From DASTPP01 sp035762175 (GTDB taxonomy: Bacteria > Myxococcota_A > Polyangia > Polyangiales > Polyangiaceae), in assembly GCA_035762175.1 (NCBI GenBank), contig DASTPP010000389.1:1-41438 (forward strand): a stretch of DNA of 41,438 nucleotides, given 5' to 3'. Positions 34,041 through 41,438 of the stretch are shown piece by piece. The position numbers were made by a program, and so were the translations under genes. The notes beneath the pieces are model-generated. The model saw only the letters and a program-made list of their open reading frames with translations. It was not told the DNA's origin and made no database searches. Numbering within the stretch: the first letter of the stretch is position 1; the number at the start of each line of letters is the position of its first letter.

Positions 34041-34901
34041 TCAGGGGTCGATCTCGAACCGGACGGTGAACGACTCGCGGCCTTCGTCCAAACAGGTCGC
34101 CGGCGCCACGAAGATCGAGACGGAGTAGCGCTCGCCGGGCCGCAGATCGTTGATATCGAACAACCAGGTTCGCCCCTGGTCTTCGGTCCTGGGGGGCCCG
34201 TAGGCCGGGGGCCTGGTCGGGCCATTCTCGCGCGCGATCAGAACCCCGAAGCTGTCGCGGCGCACCCGGCCCGCGGCCCCGTAGTCGGCCCGCACCGTGT
34301 ACGTGGTCGTGTCGGCGGGCAGCGGGCTGGCGGGCTGCTCGAACGTCACCGGCGCGATGGCGGGGCAGTAGTTCGTGGGGGCGCTCTTGTTGTGTACGAG
34401 CAGGCCGTCGGCGAAGTAGGTGTGCTCGGGGCCTTCGACGCTCAGGTTGTAAATGGCGATCTCGGCCGCGGCGCGCTCGTCGGCGGCCACCGCGTCGATG
34501 GTCTGCGGGGCGGCGCCCGCCCCCTCGAGGGCGAGCAGGGCCTCGCCCTCGCGCAGCTCGCGCACCGGCACGAACGCCGCCCGCGTCTGCGAATACACCG
34601 GGTGCGAGGGCGTCACGCCGCGGAGCGAGCGGCCCCCCGCGCGCAGCGTACGCACCTCGCGGACCAGCCCCCGGTGCAGCGCCACGACCCTCCGGCGCAC
34701 GAGCTCGCCGACGCCCGGATCGAGCGACCAGACCTCGTCGCCGACGGCGAGCGACTCGATGGGGCGGGGCCCGCTCGGCGTCGCGACGAGCGTGCCGGCG
34801 ACGAAACAGCGTAGATCTTCTTCTTCGGCGCAAGCGCCGAGCGCAAGATGGCCCGAGAGCAGGGCCCCCTGCAGCGCGCGCTTCTTCCACGATGGGTGCA
34901 T
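34041..34901 (-). CDS. Lipoprotein with an internal Hint (intein/hedgehog-type) domain
   Basis: 286 residues from ATG 34901. MHPSWKKRALQGALLSGHLA then LGAC gives a good lipobox with Cys24. Only eight residues later (Cys32) the Hint domain starts: CFVAGTLVATPSG. Block B is VTPSHPVY with the TxxH-type His100, and the domain closes with FADGLLVHN (His170-Asn171). All autoprocessing residues of inteins and bacterial intein-like domains are present. The next residue is Lys172, not Cys/Ser/Thr, so protein splicing is not expected, but C-terminal cleavage is. The rest (172-286) is a beta-rich domain with two cysteines, KSAPTNYCPAIAPVTFEQP to FTVRFEIDP. Cleavage would free that domain from the lipid anchor. 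Partner and trigger are unknown. Confidence 0.8.
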   Translation of the reverse strand: MHPSWKKRALQGALLSGHLALGACAEEEDLRCFVAGTLVATPSGPRPIESLAVGDEVWSLDPGVGELVRRRVVALHRGLVREVRTLRAGGRSLRGVTPSHPVYSQTRAAFVPVRELREGEALLALEGAGAAPQTIDAVAADERAAAEIAIYNLSVEGPEHTYFADGLLVHNKSAPTNYCPAIAPVTFEQPASPLPADTTTYTVRADYGAAGRVRRDSFGVLIARENGPTRPPAYGPPRTEDQGRTWLFDINDLRPGERYSVSIFVAPATCLDEGRESFTVRFEIDP

Positions 34902-35235
34902 GGTTCGTTCTCTCGCTTCGGGCGCGGGGGCCTTCGGCCGCGCGCGTCGCCCCTCCCCGAGCGCCGCGCCAGCCCGACCTCGCCCTGGTCGAGCAGAGCC
35001 ATGCAATCCGGGTGCCGAGTGCCCCCACCCCCCCTTCGCACGAAGCGCCCCCCGGCGAGGCACCCGACGTCGCACGAGCCGACCCCGCGGGCGCCGAGTG
35101 CTTTGGCCTTTCCGGACCTGCGGGGACACCGCGCTCGCGGTCGCCCTCCGTTCGAGAGGGCCTGCACGCCGCCGCGTCGAGCCGGAGGGCTATGACATTT
35201 CGATCCTCAGCGGCCGAGGCGCCCCCACGTCAGCG
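34902..35235. other. Intergenic region before the second palindrome array
   Basis: 334 bases with no supported gene; frames are compositional. A weak relative of the array unit, GAGTGCTTTGG, occurs near 35095. CTCAGCGGC at 35206-35214 recurs just beyond the array at 35555-35563. Confidence 0.4.
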
Positions 35236-35563
35236 AAGCACCCAGTGCTCGGGCCGGCTCGACGTTTCGCTCGGCGAAGCACCCGCTGCTGGAAGCAGGT
35301 CGATTTTTCTGCCCAGGTGAGCACCCAGTGCTTCGATCAGACCGATTTTTCGTCCGGCCAAGCACCCGGTGCTTCGGTCAGACCGATTTCTCGTTCGCCC
35401 AAGCACCCGGTGCTTCGGTCAGACCGATTTTTCGCCCGGCCAAGCACCCGGTGCTTCGGCGGGGTCGGTTTTTCGTCGGGCCAAGCACCCGGTGCTTCGG
35501 GTCGGCCCATTGCTTGGTTCGGCCAAGCACCCAGTGCTTCGGCCGGGTCGTCGTCTCAGCGGC
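35236..35563. repeat. Array of eight AAGCACC/GGTGCTT palindromes at 41-42 bp spacing
   Basis: Units start at 35236, 35277, 35319, 35360, 35401, 35442, 35483 and 35525. The core is AAGCACCCGGTGCTT (symmetric around the middle C) or the variant with CCAG at its centre. Units 4 and 5 carry a second dyad, CGGTCAGACCG, and most units then have a T-run (GATTTTTCG) and a CCGGCC-like end. The first three and the last units are most divergent. A 9-base direct repeat CTCAGCGGC flanks the array (35206-35214 and 35555-35563). It is noncoding in appearance and lies upstream of the PKS-NRPS gene. The period and palindrome-plus-spacer plan match the array at 19735, but the sequence does not. Confidence 0.85.
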
Positions 35564-35728
35564 GGTGTGCGGCATCGCTCGGGCCCGGGAGAAGGGCCGC
35601 CCTGCCATGCGTCGGGCCTTGCCCTCGGCTGGCGCAGGTGGGGGCCGCCGCCCCGGCTCGGCTTCGGGCGGCGAGTCGAGCTTCTCGTAGACCAACACGG
35701 CCGCCGCCGGCCGGACGTATTTCTTCAT
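35378..35728 (-). CDS. Possible small gene with leader-like N-terminus, running into the array (doubtful)
   Basis: Minus-strand ATG 35728 begins MKKYVRPAAAVLVYEKLDSP then PEAEPGRR. These first 26 or so codons are GC3-rich and include the Lys-Lys-Tyr-x-x-Pro pattern seen at the start of some lasso-type RiPP leaders. Beyond them codon bias fades and the frame passes through array sequence to 35378. No ribosome-binding site is visible. It may be the preserved 5' end of a gene broken by the array, or chance. Confidence 0.2.
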   Translation of the reverse strand: MKKYVRPAAAVLVYEKLDSPPEAEPGRRPPPAPAEGKARRMAGRPFSRARAMPHTAAETTTRPKHWVLGRTKQWADPKHRVLGPTKNRPRRSTGCLAGRKIGLTEAPGAWANEKSV

Positions 35729-35915
35729 GGGCGGGTTAGCCGCCGGCGCAACCGCTTCATGGCGGCTTGCCCCGGGCCCCGACAACGCTCGCGCCCGCAC
35801 CGATGAACCTCGACGGGCACCGAGGTATAAACCATCGTGCCGGACGCGCCCCGCGGGGCCCGGCCCGGTGTCGCGGCGCCTCGGGTGCTCCGTCGTTCGC
35901 GCCTCAGGACCACGC
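35564..35915. other. Region upstream of the PKS-NRPS gene
   Basis: 352 bases between the array and the megasynthase start. Apart from the possible small minus-strand frame beginning at 35728 I see no gene. The stretch 35790-35890 probably contains the promoter, but I cannot assign boxes. Confidence 0.4.
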
Positions 35916-38900
35916 ATGGGCTACAGCGGTACCGAGATCGCCATCATTGGTCTGGCCGGGCACTACCCCGGCTCGCTCGACGTGCACGACTTCTGGCGCC
36001 GCCTGTGCCGGGGCGACGAGCTCGTCGGCCGGGCGGCCGCGGGAGGCGCCGGCGCGGCCGGTGCCCCGGGCTCGCTCGACGACCTGGCCTGCTTCGACGC
36101 GGCCTTCTTCGGCATCGGTGACGACGAGGCGCGGCTGCTCGACCCGCAGCACCGCCACTTTCTCGAGGTCGCCTGGCAGGCGCTCGAAGACGCGGGGTAC
36201 GCGCCCCGGCGCGTCCCGGGCCGCGTCGGCATCTACGCCGCGTGCGGGCCGAACGGCTACCTGCGGCAGAACCTGGTGCCGAGCGGCCGGGCGGCGACCG
36301 CCGGCGCAAAGCGGCTGCGGCAGACCAACGATCGGGCCGCCCTGCCCGCGCGCGCGTCGCACGCGCTCGGGCTGCGCGGGCCGAGCGTGCTCGTCGAGAC
36401 GGCCGACTCGTCGTCGCTCGTCGCCGCCCACCTCGCCTGCCAGGCGCTGCTCGACGAAGAGTGCGACCTGGCGCTCGTCGGCGGCGCCTCCTTGAACGTG
36501 CGCGGCCGCGCCGGCGACCCGCTGCGCGGCGGCGACGAGTCGCCCGACGGGCGTTGCCGCCCCTTCGCCGCCGATGCCGCGGGCACCGTCTTCGGCAGCG
36601 GCGTCGGGTGCGTGGTGCTCAAGCGCCTCGCCGACGCGCTCGCCGACGGCGATCACGTCTACGCGCTCGTCGTCGGCACGGCCGTCGCCAACGACGGCGC
36701 GGTCAAGGCGCGCTTCGGCGGCCCGAGCGTCGAGGGCGTGGGCGCGCTCGTGCGCGAGGCGCTGGGCAACGCCGGCGTACGCGCCGCCTCGATCGGCCTC
36801 GTCGAAGCCCACGGCGCCGGCGTGGCGGACGACGACGCGGTCGAGCTCGAGGGGCTCGCCCGCGCCTTCGGCGCCCTGCCTCCCGGCGGCTGCGCCCTCG
36901 GCTCGGTCAAGGCGAACGTCGGCCACCTCGACGCCGCCGCCGGCGTGACGTCCCTCATCAAGGCCGCCCGCGCGCTCGGCGACGGCGTGCTGCCGCCGAG
37001 CCTGCATGCCCCCGCGCGCCCCGCGCCGGCGCTCGCGGGCGGCCCTTTCTTCGTGCCGGCCGCGGCCGCCCGCTGGCCGCGCGGCCCCGAGCCCCGGCGC
37101 GCCGGCGTCGGCTCGCTCGGCGCCCACGGCACCGGCGCGTTCGTCGTGCTCGAAGAGCCGCCGCCCGCCCCCGCCGCCCCCGACGACGCCGAGCCGCGCG
37201 AGCTCGTGCCGCTGAGCGCCGCGTCGGCGGGGGCGCTCGAACGGCTCACCGAGCGGCTCGCTGGGCGCCTCGCCGAGAGCCCGGCGCCCCCACTGAGCGA
37301 CGTCGCCTTCACGCTGCAGCGCGGCCGCGACGCCCTGGCCTTCCGCCGCTTCGTGGTCGCGCGCGACGCGGCTGACGCGGCGCGCGCGCTCGGCACGCCC
37401 GCCCGAAGGCGCGATCGGCGCCCGGGCGGGCGTCCCGCCCTCGCGTTTCTGCTGCCGGGCCAAGGCGCCCAGTGGCCGGGCATGGCCGCCGCCGCGTACC
37501 GCCGCGAGCCCGCCTTTCGCGAGGAGCTCGACGCCTGCCTCGAGCGGGTGCGAGCGCTGACCGGACTCGATCTCGCGCCGCTCTTGCTGGGCGCGACCGG
37601 CGGCGAGGCCGCCGCCGAAGCGCTGCGGCCGACCGAACGGGCGCAGCCGGCGCTCTTCGCGGCCTCGTACGCGGCCGCGCGGCTCCTCGTGCGCTGGGGG
37701 TTGTGCCCCGAGATCTTGCTCGGCCATAGCGTGGGCGAGTGGGTGGCGGCGTGCCTTTCGGGCGTCGTTTCGCTCGGAGACGCGCTGGCGCTGGTATGCG
37801 AGCGCGGCCGGCTCATGGCCGAGGCCGAGCCCGGCGTGATGGTGGCGGTGGCGCTGGGCGAGGGCGAGCTCGGCCCGCTGCTCGGCCCCGGTCTATGCCT
37901 GGCGGCGGTCAACGCGCCCCGGGCGTGCGTGGTCGCCGGCGAGCTGCCCGCGATCGAGGCGCTCGAGCGGCGCCTCGCCGACCGGGGGGTGAGGGCGCGG
38001 AGGCTCGAGACCTCGCACGCCTTTCACTCGCCGAGCATGGAGCCGGCCGCCTCTGCCTTCGAACGCGTCGTGCGCGCGGCGCGCCTCTCGCCCCCCGCGC
38101 TGCCCTTCTATTCGAACGTCACCGGCCGCCGCATCGAGGCCGCCGAAGCGACCGACCCCGCCTACTGGGCGCGACAGCTGCGGGCGGCGGTGCGCTTCTC
38201 GGACGCGGCGGCCGATCTGGTGCGCGCGCCCGGCCGCATGGCGATCGAGGTCGGCCCAGGCCGCGCGCTCGGCGCCTTCGTCGCGCAGCAGCCCTCGCGC
38301 GCTGACGGGCTGGTGGTGGCGTCAACGCTCGGGGGGCCGGCCGACGAGGGCGGGGGCGTGGGCGGCCTGCTCGAAGCGCTCGGGCAGGCGTGGCTGGCGG
38401 GGGCCGAGATCGACTGGACGGCGGTGCAAGCACGCGCCCCGCGGCGGCGCGTTTCGCTCCCGCCCTACCCTTTCGAACGCACCCGCCACTGGGTCGAGCC
38501 GGCCGGCGACGACGCGGCAGCGACGCCCGCGGGGGGAGCATCGGGGCCCGGGCGGCCGACGGACGGAGGCGCGCCGAGAGCGCCGGCCCCGGCCGCCACG
38601 CCGCCCCCGATCGCTGCCCGAAATGGCCCGGCGCCCGACGTGTCGACGCTTGCGCCCGCCCGGCGCGACACGTCGCCGCTCGCCCCCGTCCGGCGCGACG
38701 CGCCGCCGCTCGCGCCCGCCCGGCGCGACGCGCCGCTGCCGCTGTCGTTCGCCCAGCAGCGGCTTTGGTTTCTCGACCGGCTCGCGCCCGGCGACCCGGC
38801 GTACAACCTGCCGCTCGTGCTGCGGCTGCGCGGCGCGCTCGACGTGGCGGCCCTCGGCGGCGCGCTCGGCGATCTGGTGCGCCGGCACGAGGCGCTGCGC

Positions 38901-41438
38901 ACGACCTTTCACGAGGCCGAGGGCGGGCCCGAGCAGCGCGTCGGCGCCCCGGCGACGCCGCCGCTGCCGCTCGTCGATCTGTCGCCGCTGCCGGAGGCCG
39001 AGCGCGAGGCGCGCGCCCTCGAGCTCGCCGCCGACGAGGCGACGCGCCCCTTCGATCTCGAGCGCGGCCCCCTCTTGCGCGCCACGCTCGTGCGCCTGGC
39101 GGGGCGCGAGCACTGGCTCTTGCTGACGGCGCACCACATCGTCTGCGACGGCTGGTCGCACGGTGTGATGGCACACGAGCTCGGGGCGGCGTACCGCACC
39201 CGCCTCGCCGGCGCTTCGCCCGACCTGCCGCCGCTGCCGCTGCAGTACGCCGACTACGCCGCCTGGCAGCGGGCCTGGCTGCAGGGGCCGGCGCTCGAGC
39301 GGCTCACGACCTACTGGCGCGAAGCGCTCGACGGCGCCCCGCACCTGCTCGCCCTGCCGACCGACCGCCCCCGGCCCGCGCGGCGCTCGGGGCGAGGCGC
39401 CAGCGCGCGGGTCGAGGTGGCGCGCGAGGCGAGCGCGGCGCTCGGCGCGCTCGCCCGGGCCGAGGGGGCGACGCTCTTCATGGCGGCGCTGGCGGCGTTC
39501 CAGCTCATGGTGGCGCGGCTGAGCGGGCAGCGCGATCTGCTGATCGGCTCCCCCTCGGCCGGGCGCGCGCACCCGCAGACCGAGGCGCTCGTGGGCCTCT
39601 TCGTCGACACGCTGGTCTTGCGCGCGCGCGTCGATTTCGACGCGCCGTTCCGGTCGCTGCTCGCGCAGGCGAAGCGCACGTGCCTCGGGGCCTATCGCCA
39701 CCACGCCCTGCCCTTCGAGCGCTTGGTCGAGATCGTGCGCCCGCCGCGCGACGCCGGGGTGCCGCCCCTCGTGCAGGCGATGTTCGTCTTGCAAAACGCG
39801 CCGCTGCCCTGGCCGCACCTGCCCGGCCTCGAGCTCGAACGCATCGATCTCGGGGCCCGAACGGCTCAGGTCGATCTGGCGCTCGTGCTCACCGAAACGC
39901 CCGAGGGCCTGCGCGGCTCGCTCGAGTACGACACCGACCTCTTCGAGCCGCCGACCGGCGCCCGCCTCGCCGCGCTTTTCGGCGCCCTCGTCGAGGCCGT
40001 CGTCGCCTCGCCCGACCTGCCCGTCGGCTCGTTGGCCCTCGTCGACGCCGCCGAACGTCGCCAGCTCGAGGCGTGGGGGCGGGGCCCCGAGCCCGCCCTT
40101 GCGGCCGATCGCGTCGATGAGCTCGTCTCGGTCCGGGCTGCGCGCGCGCCCGACGCGACGGCGATCTTGTATGGCGCCGAACGCTGGACGTACGCGCGCC
40201 TCGAAGGCGAGGCTACGGCCCTCGCCCGGGCGCTGCGTCGGCTCGGCGCGGGGCCCGAGCGGGTCGTGGGCGTGCTGCTCGAGAGCTCGCCCTGGCTCGT
40301 CGTCGCCCTGCTCGGCGTGCTGAAATCGGGCGCCGCCTATCTGCCGCTCGACCCGAGTCACCCGCCCGCGCGCCTTTCGTCCGCGCTCGAGCAGGCGGGC
40401 GTCTCGGCCGTGATCACCGTGCGGGCGCTGGCGTCGGCCCTGCCCTCGACCGCGCCGGCGGCGCTCGTCCTCGACGAGATGCCGCCCTCGAGCGAGACCG
40501 GCCCGGCGCCGCCCCCGGGCTGCTACCCCGACCAGCTCGCTTACGTGCTCTTCACGTCGGGCTCGACCGGGCGCCCGAAGGGCGTGCTCGTGCCCCACCG
40601 CAGCCTGGTCAACACGGCCCTCGCGTCGGCCCGCGCGCACGGCGTGGGGCCGGACGCGCGCGTGCTGCAGTTCGCGCCGCCCGGCTTCGACGCTTCGATC
40701 GTCGAAATGGCGTCGGCGCTGATCTCCGGCGCCTGCCTCGTCATCGCCCCGCGCGAGGCGCGCGCGCCGGGCGAGCCCCTGCGCGCGCTCTTGCGCGCGG
40801 CGCGCGTGAACGTGGCCGTCTTGACGCCGTCGGTGCTCGCGCCGACTGACCCCGAGGGCTTGCCCGATCTCGCGACCGTCGTGTCGGTCGGCGAGCCCTG
40901 CCCGCCCGAGCTGGTTCGCCGCTGGGGGCCGGGGCGCCGTCTGCTCAACGCCTACGGGCCGACCGAAGCGGGCGTCTGCGCCGCCATCACGCCCGGGCCC
41001 GTCGCGGCCGAACGCCCGAGCGTCGGCCGCCCCTGGCCGCACGCGCGGCTCTACGTCGTCGACGATCGGCTCGAGCTCGTGCCGGCGGGCGCCGTGGGCG
41101 AGCTCTGCGTCGCCGGCGAAGGCCTGGCGCGGGGGTACTTCGGCGCCGCGGCGACCGCCGAACGCTTCGTGCCAAACCCCTTCGCGCGCCGCCCCGGCGA
41201 GCGCCTCTACCGCACGGGCGATCGCGCGCGTTGGCTGCCCTCGGGCGAGCTCGAGATCGTCGGCCGGCTCGACCATCAAGTGAAGGTGCAGGGCGCGCGC
41301 GTCGAGCTCGGCGAGATCGAGGCGGCCCTCCGCGCCGAGCCCTCGGTCGCCCACGCCGCCGCCCTCGTGCGCGAAGACGCCCCCGGCGACCGGCGCCTGG
41401 TCGCCTACGTCTGCGCCCCGCCCGGACGCCCCGCCCCC
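35916..41438 (+). CDS. Hybrid PKS-NRPS megasynthase, KS-AT-C-A, 3' partial
   Basis: 1841 codons from ATG 35916 (AGGA upstream) to the window edge with no stop. Domain order: ketosynthase (about 5-425), acyltransferase (about 510-800), Pro/Ala linker (about 862-941), condensation (about 942-1380), adenylation (from about 1405, cut after its GELEIVGRLDHQVKVQG block). The KS keeps His299 (EAHGAG) and His337 (KANVGH), but the nucleophile position reads ETADSSS: Asp164 replaces Cys. The AT is intact, with GHSVGE (Ser605) and HAFH (701-704), which predicts malonyl-CoA. The C domain has HHIVCDG (1073-1079) and an LCL-like start, SFAQQRLWFL. The A domain has FTSGSTGRPKG and NAYGPTE; its pocket looks hydrophobic, with no safe substrate call. 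No ACP lies between AT and C. It would make a polyketide-peptide natural product. Confidence 0.9.
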   Translation, partial: MGYSGTEIAIIGLAGHYPGSLDVHDFWRRLCRGDELVGRAAAGGAGAAGAPGSLDDLACFDAAFFGIGDDEARLLDPQHRHFLEVAWQALEDAGYAPRRVPGRVGIYAACGPNGYLRQNLVPSGRAATAGAKRLRQTNDRAALPARASHALGLRGPSVLVETADSSSLVAAHLACQALLDEECDLALVGGASLNVRGRAGDPLRGGDESPDGRCRPFAADAAGTVFGSGVGCVVLKRLADALADGDHVYALVVGTAVANDGAVKARFGGPSVEGVGALVREALGNAGVRAASIGLVEAHGAGVADDDAVELEGLARAFGALPPGGCALGSVKANVGHLDAAAGVTSLIKAARALGDGVLPPSLHAPARPAPALAGGPFFVPAAAARWPRGPEPRRAGVGSLGAHGTGAFVVLEEPPPAPAAPDDAEPRELVPLSAASAGALERLTERLAGRLAESPAPPLSDVAFTLQRGRDALAFRRFVVARDAADAARALGTPARRRDRRPGGRPALAFLLPGQGAQWPGMAAAAYRREPAFREELDACLERVRALTGLDLAPLLLGATGGEAAAEALRPTERAQPALFAASYAAARLLVRWGLCPEILLGHSVGEWVAACLSGVVSLGDALALVCERGRLMAEAEPGVMVAVALGEGELGPLLGPGLCLAAVNAPRACVVAGELPAIEALERRLADRGVRARRLETSHAFHSPSMEPAASAFERVVRAARLSPPALPFYSNVTGRRIEAAEATDPAYWARQLRAAVRFSDAAADLVRAPGRMAIEVGPGRALGAFVAQQPSRADGLVVASTLGGPADEGGGVGGLLEALGQAWLAGAEIDWTAVQARAPRRRVSLPPYPFERTRHWVEPAGDDAAATPAGGASGPGRPTDGGAPRAPAPAATPPPIAARNGPAPDVSTLAPARRDTSPLAPVRRDAPPLAPARRDAPLPLSFAQQRLWFLDRLAPGDPAYNLPLVLRLRGALDVAALGGALGDLVRRHEALRTTFHEAEGGPEQRVGAPATPPLPLVDLSPLPEAEREARALELAADEATRPFDLERGPLLRATLVRLAGREHWLLLTAHHIVCDGWSHGVMAHELGAAYRTRLAGASPDLPPLPLQYADYAAWQRAWLQGPALERLTTYWREALDGAPHLLALPTDRPRPARRSGRGASARVEVAREASAALGALARAEGATLFMAALAAFQLMVARLSGQRDLLIGSPSAGRAHPQTEALVGLFVDTLVLRARVDFDAPFRSLLAQAKRTCLGAYRHHALPFERLVEIVRPPRDAGVPPLVQAMFVLQNAPLPWPHLPGLELERIDLGARTAQVDLALVLTETPEGLRGSLEYDTDLFEPPTGARLAALFGALVEAVVASPDLPVGSLALVDAAERRQLEAWGRGPEPALAADRVDELVSVRAARAPDATAILYGAERWTYARLEGEATALARALRRLGAGPERVVGVLLESSPWLVVALLGVLKSGAAYLPLDPSHPPARLSSALEQAGVSAVITVRALASALPSTAPAALVLDEMPPSSETGPAPPPGCYPDQLAYVLFTSGSTGRPKGVLVPHRSLVNTALASARAHGVGPDARVLQFAPPGFDASIVEMASALISGACLVIAPREARAPGEPLRALLRAARVNVAVLTPSVLAPTDPEGLPDLATVVSVGEPCPPELVRRWGPGRRLLNAYGPTEAGVCAAITPGPVAAERPSVGRPWPHARLYVVDDRLELVPAGAVGELCVAGEGLARGYFGAAATAERFVPNPFARRPGERLYRTGDRARWLPSGELEIVGRLDHQVKVQGARVELGEIEAALRAEPSVAHAAALVREDAPGDRRLVAYVCAPPGRPAP
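38649..38738 (+). repeat. Three 30-bp tandem repeats in the PKS-to-NRPS linker
   Basis: Codons 912-941 read LAPARRDTSP, LAPVRRDAPP, LAPARRDAPL, three 10-residue repeats encoded by 30-bp units at 38649, 38679 and 38709. They occupy the place where an ACP would be expected before the condensation domain. Confidence 0.85.

Noticed and set aside
34350..34810. Functional splicing intein
   Set aside because: The residue after the terminal HN is Lys, and the flanks do not join into a known host protein, so only Hint-type cleavage is plausible.
35236..35563. Protein-coding repeat region
   Set aside because: The 41-42 bp period shifts the frame from unit to unit and no frame shows consistent codon bias.
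36375..36420. KS(Q) loading domain
   Set aside because: The position is Asp (GAC), not Gln, so the standard KS(Q) label does not apply.
38322..41354. 1010-codon minus-strand open frame under the PKS-NRPS
   Set aside because: Shadow of the sense frame; the sense strand carries all catalytic motifs.

Overview
The window is a very GC-rich bacterial chromosome segment. The mix of content points to a predatory or soil myxobacterium of the Polyangiales/Sorangium type: PknB-like Ser/Thr kinases, many short-lived lipoproteins with Cys-rich or Gly/Ala-rich segments, PEGA/TPR proteins, a Hint-domain lipoprotein and a giant hybrid PKS-NRPS. The lineage is an inference; no rRNA or other phylogenetic marker is present.

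Region 1 (1-11614) is a sugar-uptake locus. A LamB-like porin runs without a stop into a family 1 sugar-binding lipoprotein. A xylose-type (CUT2) transporter (XylF-like binding protein, half-size ATPase, permease) follows, then a MalK/UgpC ATPase. A GH13 alpha-glucosidase lies on the minus strand, followed by the MalF and MalG permeases. The CUT1 parts (binding protein, ATPase, two permeases) are therefore interrupted by a complete CUT2 operon and by the hydrolase. Together they would take up alpha-glucosides through the outer and inner membranes and hydrolyse them, with pentose or xylose import alongside.

Region 2 (11705-18843, all minus strand) reads kinase -> TPR/PEGA membrane protein -> Gly/Ala-linker lipoprotein -> large secreted VWA protein, probably one transcription unit or two.

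Region 3 (18844-21166) is a degraded zone. It holds a frameshifted unknown gene, an array of ten palindromic CTCGAG cores spaced 42-43 bp apart and bounded by 14-bp inverted repeats, a LysR regulator with an internal deletion, and a short orphan reading frame.

Region 4 (21167-29601) has secreted and lipoprotein genes (a DD-peptidase-like SH3 lipoprotein, a CGGCH lipoprotein, Cys-rich proteins), TspO, a LysR C-terminal remnant, and an FG-GAP gene cut short beside an AT-rich patch. Region 5 (29759-33887) has a Rieske oxygenase with a divergent, damaged TetR regulator carrying four 32-bp repeats, a conserved-looking unknown protein starting MCCF, and a DUF418 membrane protein.

Region 6 (34041-41438) has a Hint-domain lipoprotein and a second phased palindrome array (eight AAGCACC/GGTGCTT units, 41-42 bp spacing). 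The start of a hybrid PKS-NRPS follows; its ketosynthase has Asp in place of the catalytic Cys and there is no ACP between AT and C. That gene runs off the window end.

The most unusual signals are the two helically phased palindrome arrays, the Hint lipoprotein and the aberrant PKS-NRPS module.
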